DNA from: Rosettibacter firmus | GTDB lineage: Bacteria; Bacteroidota; Ignavibacteria; Ignavibacteriales; Melioribacteraceae | Length of the DNA stretch: 64,000 bases | Direction: 5' to 3' | Assembly: GCF_036860695.1 (NCBI RefSeq) | Contig: NZ_JAYKGJ010000001.1 | Location: 992,001 to 1,056,000 of the forward strand | In this document: in pieces, positions 11,053 to 19,155 of the stretch | Layout: each line of letters opens with the position of its first letter | Numbering within the stretch: the first letter of the stretch is position 1 | Notes under the pieces: model-generated | Databases searched by the model: none | The model's input: the letters and a program-made list of their open reading frames with translations, nothing else | What the model was told of the DNA's origin: nothing | Translations under genes and position numbers: made by a program

Positions 11053-13008
11053 TTACTTTTCTTCAACCAAAGCTGGTTTTTCAATTGAAGATAAATCTAA
11101 TTCTGAAGGTTGACCACCATAATTTTCTTCAAGTTTATCCCACCAGTTAAATTTCAGTATCAATGAAGTTATAATTAAAACAGAAACGCTAATTATTAAT
11201 GACTTATATTCTCTTAAAACCAGAAATACAGGTGAAGACATTAAAGTAATTTGCCAGGCCATTCCTATTACAATATTAAACATGTCTCTTTTAAAATTTT
11301 TATTTGCTTTAAATTCTGGATCTAACTTGATAACTTTTTCATGAATTGGTTTCCAGAAGCCCCATGGGCGAACATTATGATAAAATTTCATCAATACATT
11401 TTCGTTTACTGGTTTAGTAAGAAAAGTACCTAATAAACATCCAATAATAGAATTAATAAATATAATAGGAAAAGAGTTCATACTGGGATTGGCAAGTAAT
11501 GGCCAATTATTTATAAAAGTTATTATCCCAATTTTTTCAAGCATGAGTAAAATTAAAGAAGTTGACATACCGGCAACCATTCCCCAGAAATAACCATAAC
11601 CATTAAAACGCCACCAATACCATTTCAAAACATTTGCTGCAGTATAACCACCCCAGAGAGAAGAGACAATCCATAATGCTATTTGATTAATTGATTCAAC
11701 AAAAAAGCCAATACTAATACCAACAATTACGACACCAAGGGAAGCCAGATAACTCATTCTAACATATTTTTTAGGATGTGCATCGGGATTTATATAACGT
11801 TTATAAATATCATTAACAATATAAGCAGGAGCTGCATTAACGGTAGCTGCAAAATTACTCATAAATGCTGCAATAAAACCTGCCATTAAAAGTCCAAGTA
11901 AACCTGCCGGGACATAATGAGCCAGCACTTCTGGTAAAATTGCTTCAAAATCCGGACTGGTTATAGAACTTTTATATAAGTTATCAAAATTTGTAAGAGC
12001 CAATACAGTTAATCCAGCAGCCATAAAATATCTTGTTGGATTAAGAACAACATTAACAAGAGAATTCATCTTAGCAGCTTCTTTAGGATTTCTTGTAGAT
12101 AGAATTCTTTGCATATCATAATTAGGAGCAGGACCAGCAGCTGCTACAAATATTCCTTTAAATATCATCATACCAAAAAATAATCCAAACATTGAATAGC
12201 CATCATTAAGAATCCAGTTATTAAATGCTTTTACTTTAGTAGCAGCTTCTGAAGTAACTGTAGACCAATCCAGATTCAAACTCCAGCCAAATGATAAACT
12301 TTTCCATCCTTCAGGTACAACATTGTTAATCATTTCAGGTGAAATATTATACATTGCAATTATTCCCAGTGCAATTGCAGAAACCGATAAAATACAATAT
12401 TGCAAAACTTCTGTAGCAACAACACTCATCATACCACCTTTTACTACATAAAGAGTTGTTATGCCCATTAAAATTAATGCATACAGATTAGCATTAATTT
12501 GAGGATATTGCATCAAAACTTCAGGATCGGTTACTAATGGTGGTAAGAATGCCGCAGCAAATTTACCTATTCCTTTAAATCCATATGATAGAAAACCAAT
12601 TACACTTATTAATGCAAATATAACTACAATAAAGTGAGAAAGTGTTGCACCTTTATCTGTTCCAAATCTTGTTTTAATCCATTCAGCTCCTGTCATAACA
12701 TTTGATCTTCTAAGCCATGGTGATAAATAAACCATCAAAAATATTTGATTAAAAACTGGCCATATCCATGGAATCCACATACTTTTCATTCCATATACTG
12801 TAAGCCAGTAAACAATGAGCATTGTTCCAGCAATATCGAACATGCCAGATGCATCTGAAACTCCAAGCATCCACCATGGAAGACGATTTCCACCAAGGAA
12901 ATAATTATGAATATCCTTAGAAGCCCTTTTTGAAATTACAAATCCTATAATTATTGTTGTTGTTAGGTATAACAAAATTATAATGATATCGATTATATGA
13001 AGGTACAT
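11053..13008 (-). CDS. Sodium:solute symporter (SSS family), probable sugar importer
   Basis: The 651-residue protein has about 13-14 membrane helices and typical SSS motifs: an early FVISKRASKDIHNYFLGGNRLPWW segment, and GLLGLLMAGFIAAFMSNFAATVNAAPAY, which corresponds to the sodium-binding fifth-repeat region. SSS proteins couple sodium entry to uptake of sugars, inositol, proline and similar solutes. It lies 102 bp upstream of GH5 and GH94 on the same strand, so cellobiose or short cellodextrins are the most reasonable substrate, which is inference. AGGAG is placed 7 nt before the ATG. The long C-terminal cytoplasmic stretch (from about residue 565) is wider than in small sugar symporters. 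An upstream hairpin is described separately. Confidence 0.9.
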   Translation of the reverse strand: MYLHIIDIIIILLYLTTTIIIGFVISKRASKDIHNYFLGGNRLPWWMLGVSDASGMFDIAGTMLIVYWLTVYGMKSMWIPWIWPVFNQIFLMVYLSPWLRRSNVMTGAEWIKTRFGTDKGATLSHFIVVIFALISVIGFLSYGFKGIGKFAAAFLPPLVTDPEVLMQYPQINANLYALILMGITTLYVVKGGMMSVVATEVLQYCILSVSAIALGIIAMYNISPEMINNVVPEGWKSLSFGWSLNLDWSTVTSEAATKVKAFNNWILNDGYSMFGLFFGMMIFKGIFVAAAGPAPNYDMQRILSTRNPKEAAKMNSLVNVVLNPTRYFMAAGLTVLALTNFDNLYKSSITSPDFEAILPEVLAHYVPAGLLGLLMAGFIAAFMSNFAATVNAAPAYIVNDIYKRYINPDAHPKKYVRMSYLASLGVVIVGISIGFFVESINQIALWIVSSLWGGYTAANVLKWYWWRFNGYGYFWGMVAGMSTSLILLMLEKIGIITFINNWPLLANPSMNSFPIIFINSIIGCLLGTFLTKPVNENVLMKFYHNVRPWGFWKPIHEKVIKLDPEFKANKNFKRDMFNIVIGMAWQITLMSSPVFLVLREYKSLIISVSVLIITSLILKFNWWDKLEENYGGQPSELDLSSIEKPALVEEK

Positions 13009-13029
13009 TTTAAACTCCTAAAAGTGATA

Positions 13030-13060
13030 AAATTTTGCCTTCACTTTTTGTGAAGGCAAA
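13030..13060 (-). promoter_or_regulatory. Terminator-like hairpin in the leader of the SSS symporter gene
   Basis: An 11-bp perfect stem (TTTGCCTTCAC with GTGAAGGCAAA, 5-nt loop) ends only about 26 nt before the symporter ATG; on the minus strand it is followed by ATTTTATC, a modest T-run. The space to the AGGAG site is too short for a promoter, so the hairpin must lie inside any transcript that covers the gene. It may be a leaky terminator after the SGNH/TPR gene, an attenuator, or a 5' stabilising structure. A second weaker inverted repeat (GAAGATT/AATCTTC) lies at 13074-13095. Confidence 0.55.
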
Positions 13061-13245
13061 TAAAGTAGCATCGAAGATTTTTATTAGAATCTTCTTTTTA
13101 AGCATTAATTGTATCAACAGCACACAAATGATAAAAATAAACTTCACTCAAAAGATTTTGTGCATTATATTTTACTAAATCTATTCTCTTACTTCATTTA
13201 CCAGATCATAAATCTCATTACAAAGAGTTTTATATACAATCAATA

Positions 13246-15156
13246 TCAATTAATTTCTATCTTAGGTATTTCATAATTATTTTTAACTAATGTTCTTAAT
13301 CTTGACAAGTAAAAGTAGTATTTAGATCTTGGAGCAATATTTTGAAGTATATAAAAGTAATTATCTCCTTCTATTACTTGTTTTTTATAATAATAAGCTC
13401 GACACAAATTAAAGACCACCTGTGGATCCTGTAAATTTGCTTTCTTTAAGTAAAAAATTGCTTGAGAGAAATTATTTCTTAATAATTCAATCTGTCCCAA
13501 CCATTTATAAGCAAAAGAAGTACTTCTATATGTAAGTGAATTTTTAAGAATATTAAATGCTTCATCATATTTTTTCATTTTAATTAATACAGTAGCAGCA
13601 TTAATCTGGAATTCAACTTCCTGAGGTATAGAATTAATCAAAGCATTATATTCAAGTAATGCTTTATCAAATTGATTTTTTTCTTCGTAATACTTGCCCA
13701 AGTCCATATGAGCAGTTTCAATACTATATTCGGGATCCTTCAATATTTTTATAGACAATTCTTCTAAAATATTCGAAGGCACAAAATCTGTAAAAAAACT
13801 ATTTGGTTTGTTTTTTGGTACAAAAGGCCAGCTACTTTTAAGTCGCTTAACAGATAGATCGGCATAGACACTGTCCAACTCTGTTATGCCAACATTTTTT
13901 TCTTCGTCCAGATTTATATCGTTCCATAAAGTGTCAATTATTTTATAAGCTTTCAAAGTGTTGTAAAAAGCTTTTGCAATTAAGAAATAACCATCTTTAT
14001 TTGGATGAAGATGTTCGAGCATTAAATTATTTCCAATTAATTCATGTGGAGATTCTTTTTCGAAATAATCAACCAAAGGAACGATAGGAACGTTATACTT
14101 ATTTGCCAATGAATGAAGAATAGAATTAAATTCTTCTGGTGCTCTAAATCTTAATGCATCCAGATCTTTTGATTTTATATAAAATTCTTTCGCTTTAATA
14201 TAATCACCAATACTTTCATAATACTTTGCCTTTTGATAAAAACTATCTGCGTTACCATACCTATCATTTATTGAAATAAATGGCTTTTGATCTCTTAAAT
14301 TACTTACAAGTTCACTCAAGATAATCTTAACATTTCTTGCTTTAGCAATTTTAATAATACGTTCAATATTTTCTTTAAATTGAATTTTCCCTTCTTCATA
14401 CATTGAGCTTTTATATGGAATAATTTGTTCGGCAACAACTTCTTCCATTAAAGTAGCAGATTGATTTTGAATATTATTCTTATTCAGAATTGCATCGAAT
14501 TTAATTTTAAGCCATGCGATAATATCTTTAATAAATAAAAATGTTCTAAACTTTTCCATTTCAAGATAAGTTCTTACAAGCCATCTTAAATTACCTATAG
14601 ATTGAGTTGAACCAACTCCAAGTGCACCATAATATTCATTGTGACCAGTATAAATTAGAAGAGCATCAGGTTGATACTCAACAATTTCATCTACCAGATC
14701 CAACAATGCATATGAATTAATAGCAGCCATAGATATGTTAATTACTTCTATTTCTTTATCAGGAAATGTTTTTTTTAATATCCTTCTCAAGTACATCGGG
14801 AAAGAAGCATTATTACCATAAGGGAATCCAGCAGTTGAAGATTCACCGATTACAAAAATTCTAAATCCATTTGAAGGTTTTATCTTAAGCATTAATTGTT
14901 TTGGTGGAGTAGGAACAATTGACTGATATGTAAAATATCGTCTTGCAACATTTGGATTACATCTTAAATAATTTTCGTAACCTTCAGGACCTTCAATAAA
15001 CAAATCAAGATTACCACCATAGTTAATCAATTGTAAAAAAATTTCTAGCACAATTAAAAAAATAATTGGTATCGAAAGAGTTATTAACCAAAATACTTTA
15101 CGTTTTAGTGGAGATAAGTTATTTTCATTATAAACATTTTGGTTAGATCTTTTCAT
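13246..15156 (-). CDS. Membrane-anchored SGNH-hydrolase-like protein with C-terminal TPR region
   Basis: One membrane helix (about residues 22-44) is followed by an SGNH/GDSL-like domain: block I IGESSTAG (nucleophile Ser), block III TGHNEYYG, and a final EHLHPNKDGY, where the usual catalytic Asp of DxxH is Glu. From about residue 450 the chain has TPR-like helices (YYEEKNQFDKALLEYNALI, KYDEAFNILKNS, NNFSQAIFYLKKA). Such proteins are common in Bacteroidota and relatives and might deacylate envelope glycans; the substrate is unknown. An in-frame TTG six codons upstream also opens the frame, but I chose the first ATG. It lies between a terminator and the symporter hairpin, so it appears to be transcribed on its own. 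Confidence 0.8.
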   Translation of the reverse strand: MKRSNQNVYNENNLSPLKRKVFWLITLSIPIIFLIVLEIFLQLINYGGNLDLFIEGPEGYENYLRCNPNVARRYFTYQSIVPTPPKQLMLKIKPSNGFRIFVIGESSTAGFPYGNNASFPMYLRRILKKTFPDKEIEVINISMAAINSYALLDLVDEIVEYQPDALLIYTGHNEYYGALGVGSTQSIGNLRWLVRTYLEMEKFRTFLFIKDIIAWLKIKFDAILNKNNIQNQSATLMEEVVAEQIIPYKSSMYEEGKIQFKENIERIIKIAKARNVKIILSELVSNLRDQKPFISINDRYGNADSFYQKAKYYESIGDYIKAKEFYIKSKDLDALRFRAPEEFNSILHSLANKYNVPIVPLVDYFEKESPHELIGNNLMLEHLHPNKDGYFLIAKAFYNTLKAYKIIDTLWNDINLDEEKNVGITELDSVYADLSVKRLKSSWPFVPKNKPNSFFTDFVPSNILEELSIKILKDPEYSIETAHMDLGKYYEEKNQFDKALLEYNALINSIPQEVEFQINAATVLIKMKKYDEAFNILKNSLTYRSTSFAYKWLGQIELLRNNFSQAIFYLKKANLQDPQVVFNLCRAYYYKKQVIEGDNYFYILQNIAPRSKYYFYLSRLRTLVKNNYEIPKIEIN

Positions 15157-15213
15157 CGCATGGTAAATTAACAAAAGAGATACAGTTTATATTAAATTAT
15201 AAAATTAATTTTT

Positions 15214-15248
15214 CATAAAAGAGCGTCTACTAAATTTAGTAGACGCTT
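15214..15248 (-). terminator. Perfect-palindrome terminator closing the uptake operon
   Basis: A 26-nt perfect palindrome, AGCGTCTACTAAA followed by its complement, lies 12 bp past the stop codon of the CBM9 protein gene. On the minus strand it is followed by CTTTTATG, a short T-rich tract. It probably ends the six-gene operon. It could also work weakly in the other direction. Confidence 0.8.
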
Positions 15249-15259
15249 ATAAATAATTA

Positions 15260-16894
15260 TTATTTTATCAGCATCATTTTGCGTGTTAAGTTAACATTAT
15301 TTGTTATAAGTTTATAGAAGTATACGCCGCTTGACATATTATTAGCATTGAAATCAACGGTGTAAACTCCTGCTTTTTGATACTGATTTATCAAAGTTTT
15401 AATTTCATTTCCAAGAATATCATATACAGCAAGTTTTACATAACCATCATTTGGCAATGCATATGTAATTTTAGTTGTAGGGTTAAAAGGATTTGGATAA
15501 TTTTGTTCTAATCTATAATTCTGAACCAAAACAGGTTCATATCTTACACTAGTCTTTTTACCAGTTAGAATTGCTGTACCAAATAAAGATGCATTTTGCC
15601 ATGTGTTACCATCTGTTGTCCACCAGTGTCTAACATCATTTCTACTACCTTTATCTCTATCGGCATTTGAAATTTCAAATCCAATTTCTTGATCATCTTT
15701 TAAAGGCATATATGGTTCTACCTGAGCTTTTGGAATTGCAACTTCAAGATTATAACCATCATCTGTTTTCTTAAATACATAAGTCCCAGGTCCACTACTA
15801 ATTCGCTGGCTTTCTTCTAATTTATCATCACCATATACCCATCTCCACTGGACATCATTTACTCCATCGTATGTAGTCCCTTTTGAATTATCGCCATCTA
15901 GGAATAATTCAACACAATCATTCATCCATGGTTCTCCCCTATTTGAGGCATCTAATTCTTCATCAGTAACTTTAACAAACAAATAAAAGTTATTGTCATC
16001 CCACAAGCACCAGAATGAAGACAAATGGTCATTCCATGATGTATATATTGTATCACTTAGTGGTGCACCTTCTAATCTTGTTAAACTGTATTCAAGCGAA
16101 TTATTCCATGTATCATCAAAATCACCATCAATAATTGGGGCCGACTCAGTGTAATTAATTTTCAATACTTCATCAACTTCATTGGGGTCAAGAACTGCAG
16201 TACCAAATAAAGATGCATTTTGCCAGGTATTGCCATCTGTTGTCCACCAGTGAATTACATGATCTCTATTTCCCTGGTCTCTATCAGCATTCGAAATTTC
16301 AAATCCAATTTCTTGTTCATCTGTTAATGGCATATATGGTTCTACCTGAGCTTTTGGAATTGCAACTTCAAGATTATAACCCTCCTCGGTTTGTTTGAAA
16401 ACAAAATCTCCAGGACCACTGCTAATTCGTTGACTTTGTTCTAATTTATCATCACCATATACCCATCTCCACTGGACATCATTTACTCCATCGTATGTAC
16501 TTCCTTTTGAATTATCGCCATCGAGGAATAATTCGACACAATCATTCATCCATGGCTCTCCCCTGTTTGATGCATCTAATTCATCATCAATTACCTGCAC
16601 AAACAGGTAAAAGTTATTATCATCCCACAATACACGGAAAAACGAGGAATGATCATCATATACTTTATCTGTATCTGAACTGCCACTTTCAAATTTTTGT
16701 AATGGAATTGCTGTTGTAAGAAGCCAGATATTATCTAACTCACCATCTATAACTGGTGGAACTGCTGTTTTTGGAATTATTAGAACATCATTCACAATTG
16801 ATTTTAAATTAATAACCCTTTTAGGTCCAGCATTTAGAGTAAAAGCTACTGCCAGTAACAAAAACGTGGTTAACAACACAGTGAATTTTTTCAT
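15260..16894 (-). CDS. Secreted protein with two tandem CBM9-like domains and a T9SS type A sorting domain
   Basis: The 544-residue protein has a signal peptide (residues 1-22), two CBM9-like beta-sandwich domains (about 35-240 and 243-445) and a T9SS sorting domain (about 455-544) with NYPNPFNPTTKI, YDILGNEI and SGVYFYKL. The two middle domains are close copies, each with RGEPWMNDCVELFLDGDN, VQWRWVYGDDKLE and FEISNADRD. CBM9 domains bind reducing ends or glycans in xylanases; here no catalytic domain is attached, so a surface glycan-binding role is likely. A strong AGGAGGT precedes the ATG. It is the last gene of the operon, directly before the palindromic terminator. Function as a cell-surface binding protein is inference. 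Confidence 0.88.
   Translation of the reverse strand: MKKFTVLLTTFLLLAVAFTLNAGPKRVINLKSIVNDVLIIPKTAVPPVIDGELDNIWLLTTAIPLQKFESGSSDTDKVYDDHSSFFRVLWDDNNFYLFVQVIDDELDASNRGEPWMNDCVELFLDGDNSKGSTYDGVNDVQWRWVYGDDKLEQSQRISSGPGDFVFKQTEEGYNLEVAIPKAQVEPYMPLTDEQEIGFEISNADRDQGNRDHVIHWWTTDGNTWQNASLFGTAVLDPNEVDEVLKINYTESAPIIDGDFDDTWNNSLEYSLTRLEGAPLSDTIYTSWNDHLSSFWCLWDDNNFYLFVKVTDEELDASNRGEPWMNDCVELFLDGDNSKGTTYDGVNDVQWRWVYGDDKLEESQRISSGPGTYVFKKTDDGYNLEVAIPKAQVEPYMPLKDDQEIGFEISNADRDKGSRNDVRHWWTTDGNTWQNASLFGTAILTGKKTSVRYEPVLVQNYRLEQNYPNPFNPTTKITYALPNDGYVKLAVYDILGNEIKTLINQYQKAGVYTVDFNANNMSSGVYFYKLITNNVNLTRKMMLIK
15571..16006 (-). repeat. Intragenic duplication, copy 2 (C-terminal CBM9 module)
   Basis: This stretch aligns without a gap to the copy exactly 624 bp (208 codons) further along. 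Over 15841-15900 I count 57 identical bases out of 60, including third codon positions. Such silent-site identity points to a recent duplication or gene conversion. Divergence increases toward both ends. Confidence 0.85.
16195..16630 (-). repeat. Intragenic duplication, copy 1 (N-terminal CBM9 module)
   Basis: Partner of the repeat 624 bp to its left within the same gene. The match covers the core of the CBM9-like module, from the DGDN and VQWRWVYGDD motifs to the WWTTDGNTWQNAS segment, and fades toward the start of the domain. Confidence 0.85.
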
Positions 16895-16919
16895 ATTACC
16901 TCCTGATTTTAGTTAGTTA

Positions 16920-18143
16920 TTATAAATTATCTCTTCCGTAATACGGTGCACTTGTATTCACCATACCCATTCTGTAAACACGAACAGAATCTCTGGTTAA
17001 AGTAATTCCTCTATTTAAGTAGAGATAAAATGAGTTGCCCCAGACAATTTGATCTATAAATTTGGGAAGTATATTTGCCTTGTAATAAGGTGATAAAGTT
17101 CCATCACTTTCTAAAACAAACAACGAATAATTAGGATGATTTTTAAGAACTACCAGCATCATCCCATCTTTATCAAAAGTTATCGAACTAATTGTAGCTC
17201 TACTAAAATCTGCCCCTTGATTTTTTACATTTAATACTGGTTCTTGATCTCCAAGTGTGCCATTATTGTCGAGTATTCTATGTTTCCAGATATTTTCTGC
17301 ACTTGTTACATATAAATAATTATTAAAAACTCTTATATCTGTAATTATTACACTCTGATAAAGATTAGTTGTGATTATTGATTTATCTGGTTTAACAATA
17401 AATAAACCATCTTTTTTTGCTGTGTATAGATTATTATATTGATCAAAATCTAATCTATCACATTCTTTAGGAAGCGTAAGATATTTTTCTTCGGCACCAG
17501 TATTTGGATCCAATCTGTACAAAACATTTTTGCTCACCAATGCATATAAGAATCCACCCGGTCCAAATTTTAAATCACTAACTCTTGAAAAGTCGCTTGG
17601 CAGTTGACCCCCAACTCTAACAATTTCTTTCCCATCATATTTTAACAATGCTCTTCTTGTGGCTATATATAAATTTTCCTGTTTATCAACTTCTATTGCA
17701 AACAAATTATATGTATAATTATTAAAGTCGCCGTATTGTTCATAAGGAATGTTTATCTTATAGTTTTTAATTTTAGCCAGTTCAAGAGCTTTCTGAACTG
17801 AGATAACAACATCAAGAGGTTTGTTGTATTTTGAGAGTTCAAGTTGAGGTCTATAAATTACTATTTGATTTGGTGATAAACTTTTTATTTCTGTTATTTT
17901 ACCTCCTACAAAAACGATTGTATTGTTATCTGGAGTAACTCCAAAATTTTCTCCATTAATTATAATTTCTCGTACACCTGCACGGGCAGAATCTTTTGGA
18001 ATTATTGAACTTACTTTTGGAGATGGGGCTAATTGCAGACTTTCTGGATTAAAAATTAATGGTGGTTCCTCATACTTTGTACATTTTATCAAACCAGCAA
18101 TTGTTATAACTACAATAAAAATAACAAACTTTCTTCCTTTCAT
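16920..18143 (-). CDS. IPT/TIG-domain lipoprotein with beta-propeller-like region
   Basis: The 407-residue protein begins with a lipoprotein signal (hydrophobic stretch, then GLIKC, predicted lipidation at Cys21). Residues about 42-130 form an IPT/TIG domain (VSSIIPKDSARAGVREIIIN, GENFGVTPDNN). The rest, with repeats such as IEVDKQENLYIATRRALLKYDG and LKFGPGGFLYALVSKNVLYRLDP, resembles NHL or SMP-30-like beta-propeller blades. AAGGTGA precedes the ATG and it follows the PorV-like gene by 14 bp. In related SusC/SusD loci, IPT/TIG lipoproteins act as surface glycan-binding proteins. Since no SusD is present here, this is a candidate for the extracellular lid or binding partner of the TonB receptor, which is inference. 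Confidence 0.82.
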   Translation of the reverse strand: MKGRKFVIFIVVITIAGLIKCTKYEEPPLIFNPESLQLAPSPKVSSIIPKDSARAGVREIIINGENFGVTPDNNTIVFVGGKITEIKSLSPNQIVIYRPQLELSKYNKPLDVVISVQKALELAKIKNYKINIPYEQYGDFNNYTYNLFAIEVDKQENLYIATRRALLKYDGKEIVRVGGQLPSDFSRVSDLKFGPGGFLYALVSKNVLYRLDPNTGAEEKYLTLPKECDRLDFDQYNNLYTAKKDGLFIVKPDKSIITTNLYQSVIITDIRVFNNYLYVTSAENIWKHRILDNNGTLGDQEPVLNVKNQGADFSRATISSITFDKDGMMLVVLKNHPNYSLFVLESDGTLSPYYKANILPKFIDQIVWGNSFYLYLNRGITLTRDSVRVYRMGMVNTSAPYYGRDNL

Positions 18144-18157
18144 GGTTTCACCTTTTT

Positions 18158-19132
18158 TTAAAATGAAATTCTTGCAGTTATTCTTTGAACATTATTAAAA
18201 ATTCCATAAGGAGTGTATGAATAATCGATATTAAACCCTGAATAAGTAATTCCAACCCCAAATGTTATATTATCTTCGTAATTACCAATAATATAGCCTC
18301 CTCTTAAATAAATGATATTCATAAATTGATATTCCGTTCCTATCTTTAATTGTTCTGGTCTTGATCTTGGGTGTGTGTAATCAATAGAAACCAGTAATGT
18401 TTGATTGTTCAATCCTACATTAACAAAATCAAAGAGATTTGCAGAAATGCCTATTACAAAATTCAAGGGGAGTTGAAATCCTTCTTCTTCATATTTAACT
18501 TCTTTAGAAAAATTTCTTACAGACATTCCGAAGGTAATGCTCTTAAATCCAGTTTTATAAACTGTACCAAAGTCGAATGCTAATGCATTTGCTTTGTTTT
18601 CTTTTTCTACTGTACCGTCTTTTGTTGGAACTATACTTTCTCCTAATTTTTGATAAACATATCTAACCTGTCCACCCACACCAAATTTATCATTCAACAT
18701 TTTTGCATAACCAATTCCAACAGCTAAGGCTGTAGGTTTCATTATTTTAGTATCTACATAACCTTTTTCATTATTAGCAACCATAGTACCTTCAACTTCG
18801 CCGTAATCAACTGATTGGATACTAAAACCAATAACTCCCATATCACCATTAAATGGAGATATAATCATGCTTGCAGTAATGTGTTTTATATCTGCAATCC
18901 ACTGATTTATACTAAAATTTGCATTAAAGAATTTATCCATTTGTGCCATACTTGCAGGGTTATAAAATAGAGCACCTGAATAATTCTGGAATGATGTTAC
19001 AGCTTCTCCAATTGCACTTGCTCTTGCATCATTTGAAACACTCAGGAAATTAAAACCTGTTTGAGCTAACTTCTGTTGTGCATTTATATTAGTAACAATT
19101 ATGAATAAAAAAATTAACATTAAAGTTTTCAC
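18158..19132 (-). CDS. PorV/PorQ-family outer-membrane beta-barrel protein
   Basis: The mature protein matches the PorV/PorQ (FadL-like) family: after the signal peptide comes GFNFLSVSNDARASAIGEA, then YNPASMAQ and repeated amphipathic strands ending in TARISF. PorV is the T9SS component that shuttles cargo to the sortase PorU; paralogues are frequent in these phyla. An ATG 27 nt upstream overlaps the previous stop codon, but GTAGGAG lies 8 nt before the GTG chosen here, and this start gives a clean signal peptide (MKTLMLIFLF). It sits between two secreted partners of the operon, suggesting a dedicated delivery or anchoring role. That specific role is inference. Confidence 0.85.
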   Translation of the reverse strand: MKTLMLIFLFIIVTNINAQQKLAQTGFNFLSVSNDARASAIGEAVTSFQNYSGALFYNPASMAQMDKFFNANFSINQWIADIKHITASMIISPFNGDMGVIGFSIQSVDYGEVEGTMVANNEKGYVDTKIMKPTALAVGIGYAKMLNDKFGVGGQVRYVYQKLGESIVPTKDGTVEKENKANALAFDFGTVYKTGFKSITFGMSVRNFSKEVKYEEEGFQLPLNFVIGISANLFDFVNVGLNNQTLLVSIDYTHPRSRPEQLKIGTEYQFMNIIYLRGGYIIGNYEDNITFGVGITYSGFNIDYSYTPYGIFNNVQRITARISF

Positions 19133-19155
19133 TTTATTATCTCCTACAATTTTTT

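Noticed and set aside
15222-15247. The perfect 26-nt palindrome as a regulator binding site
   Set aside because: Its position 12 bp after a stop codon and the T-rich tract that follows on the minus strand fit a terminator better.
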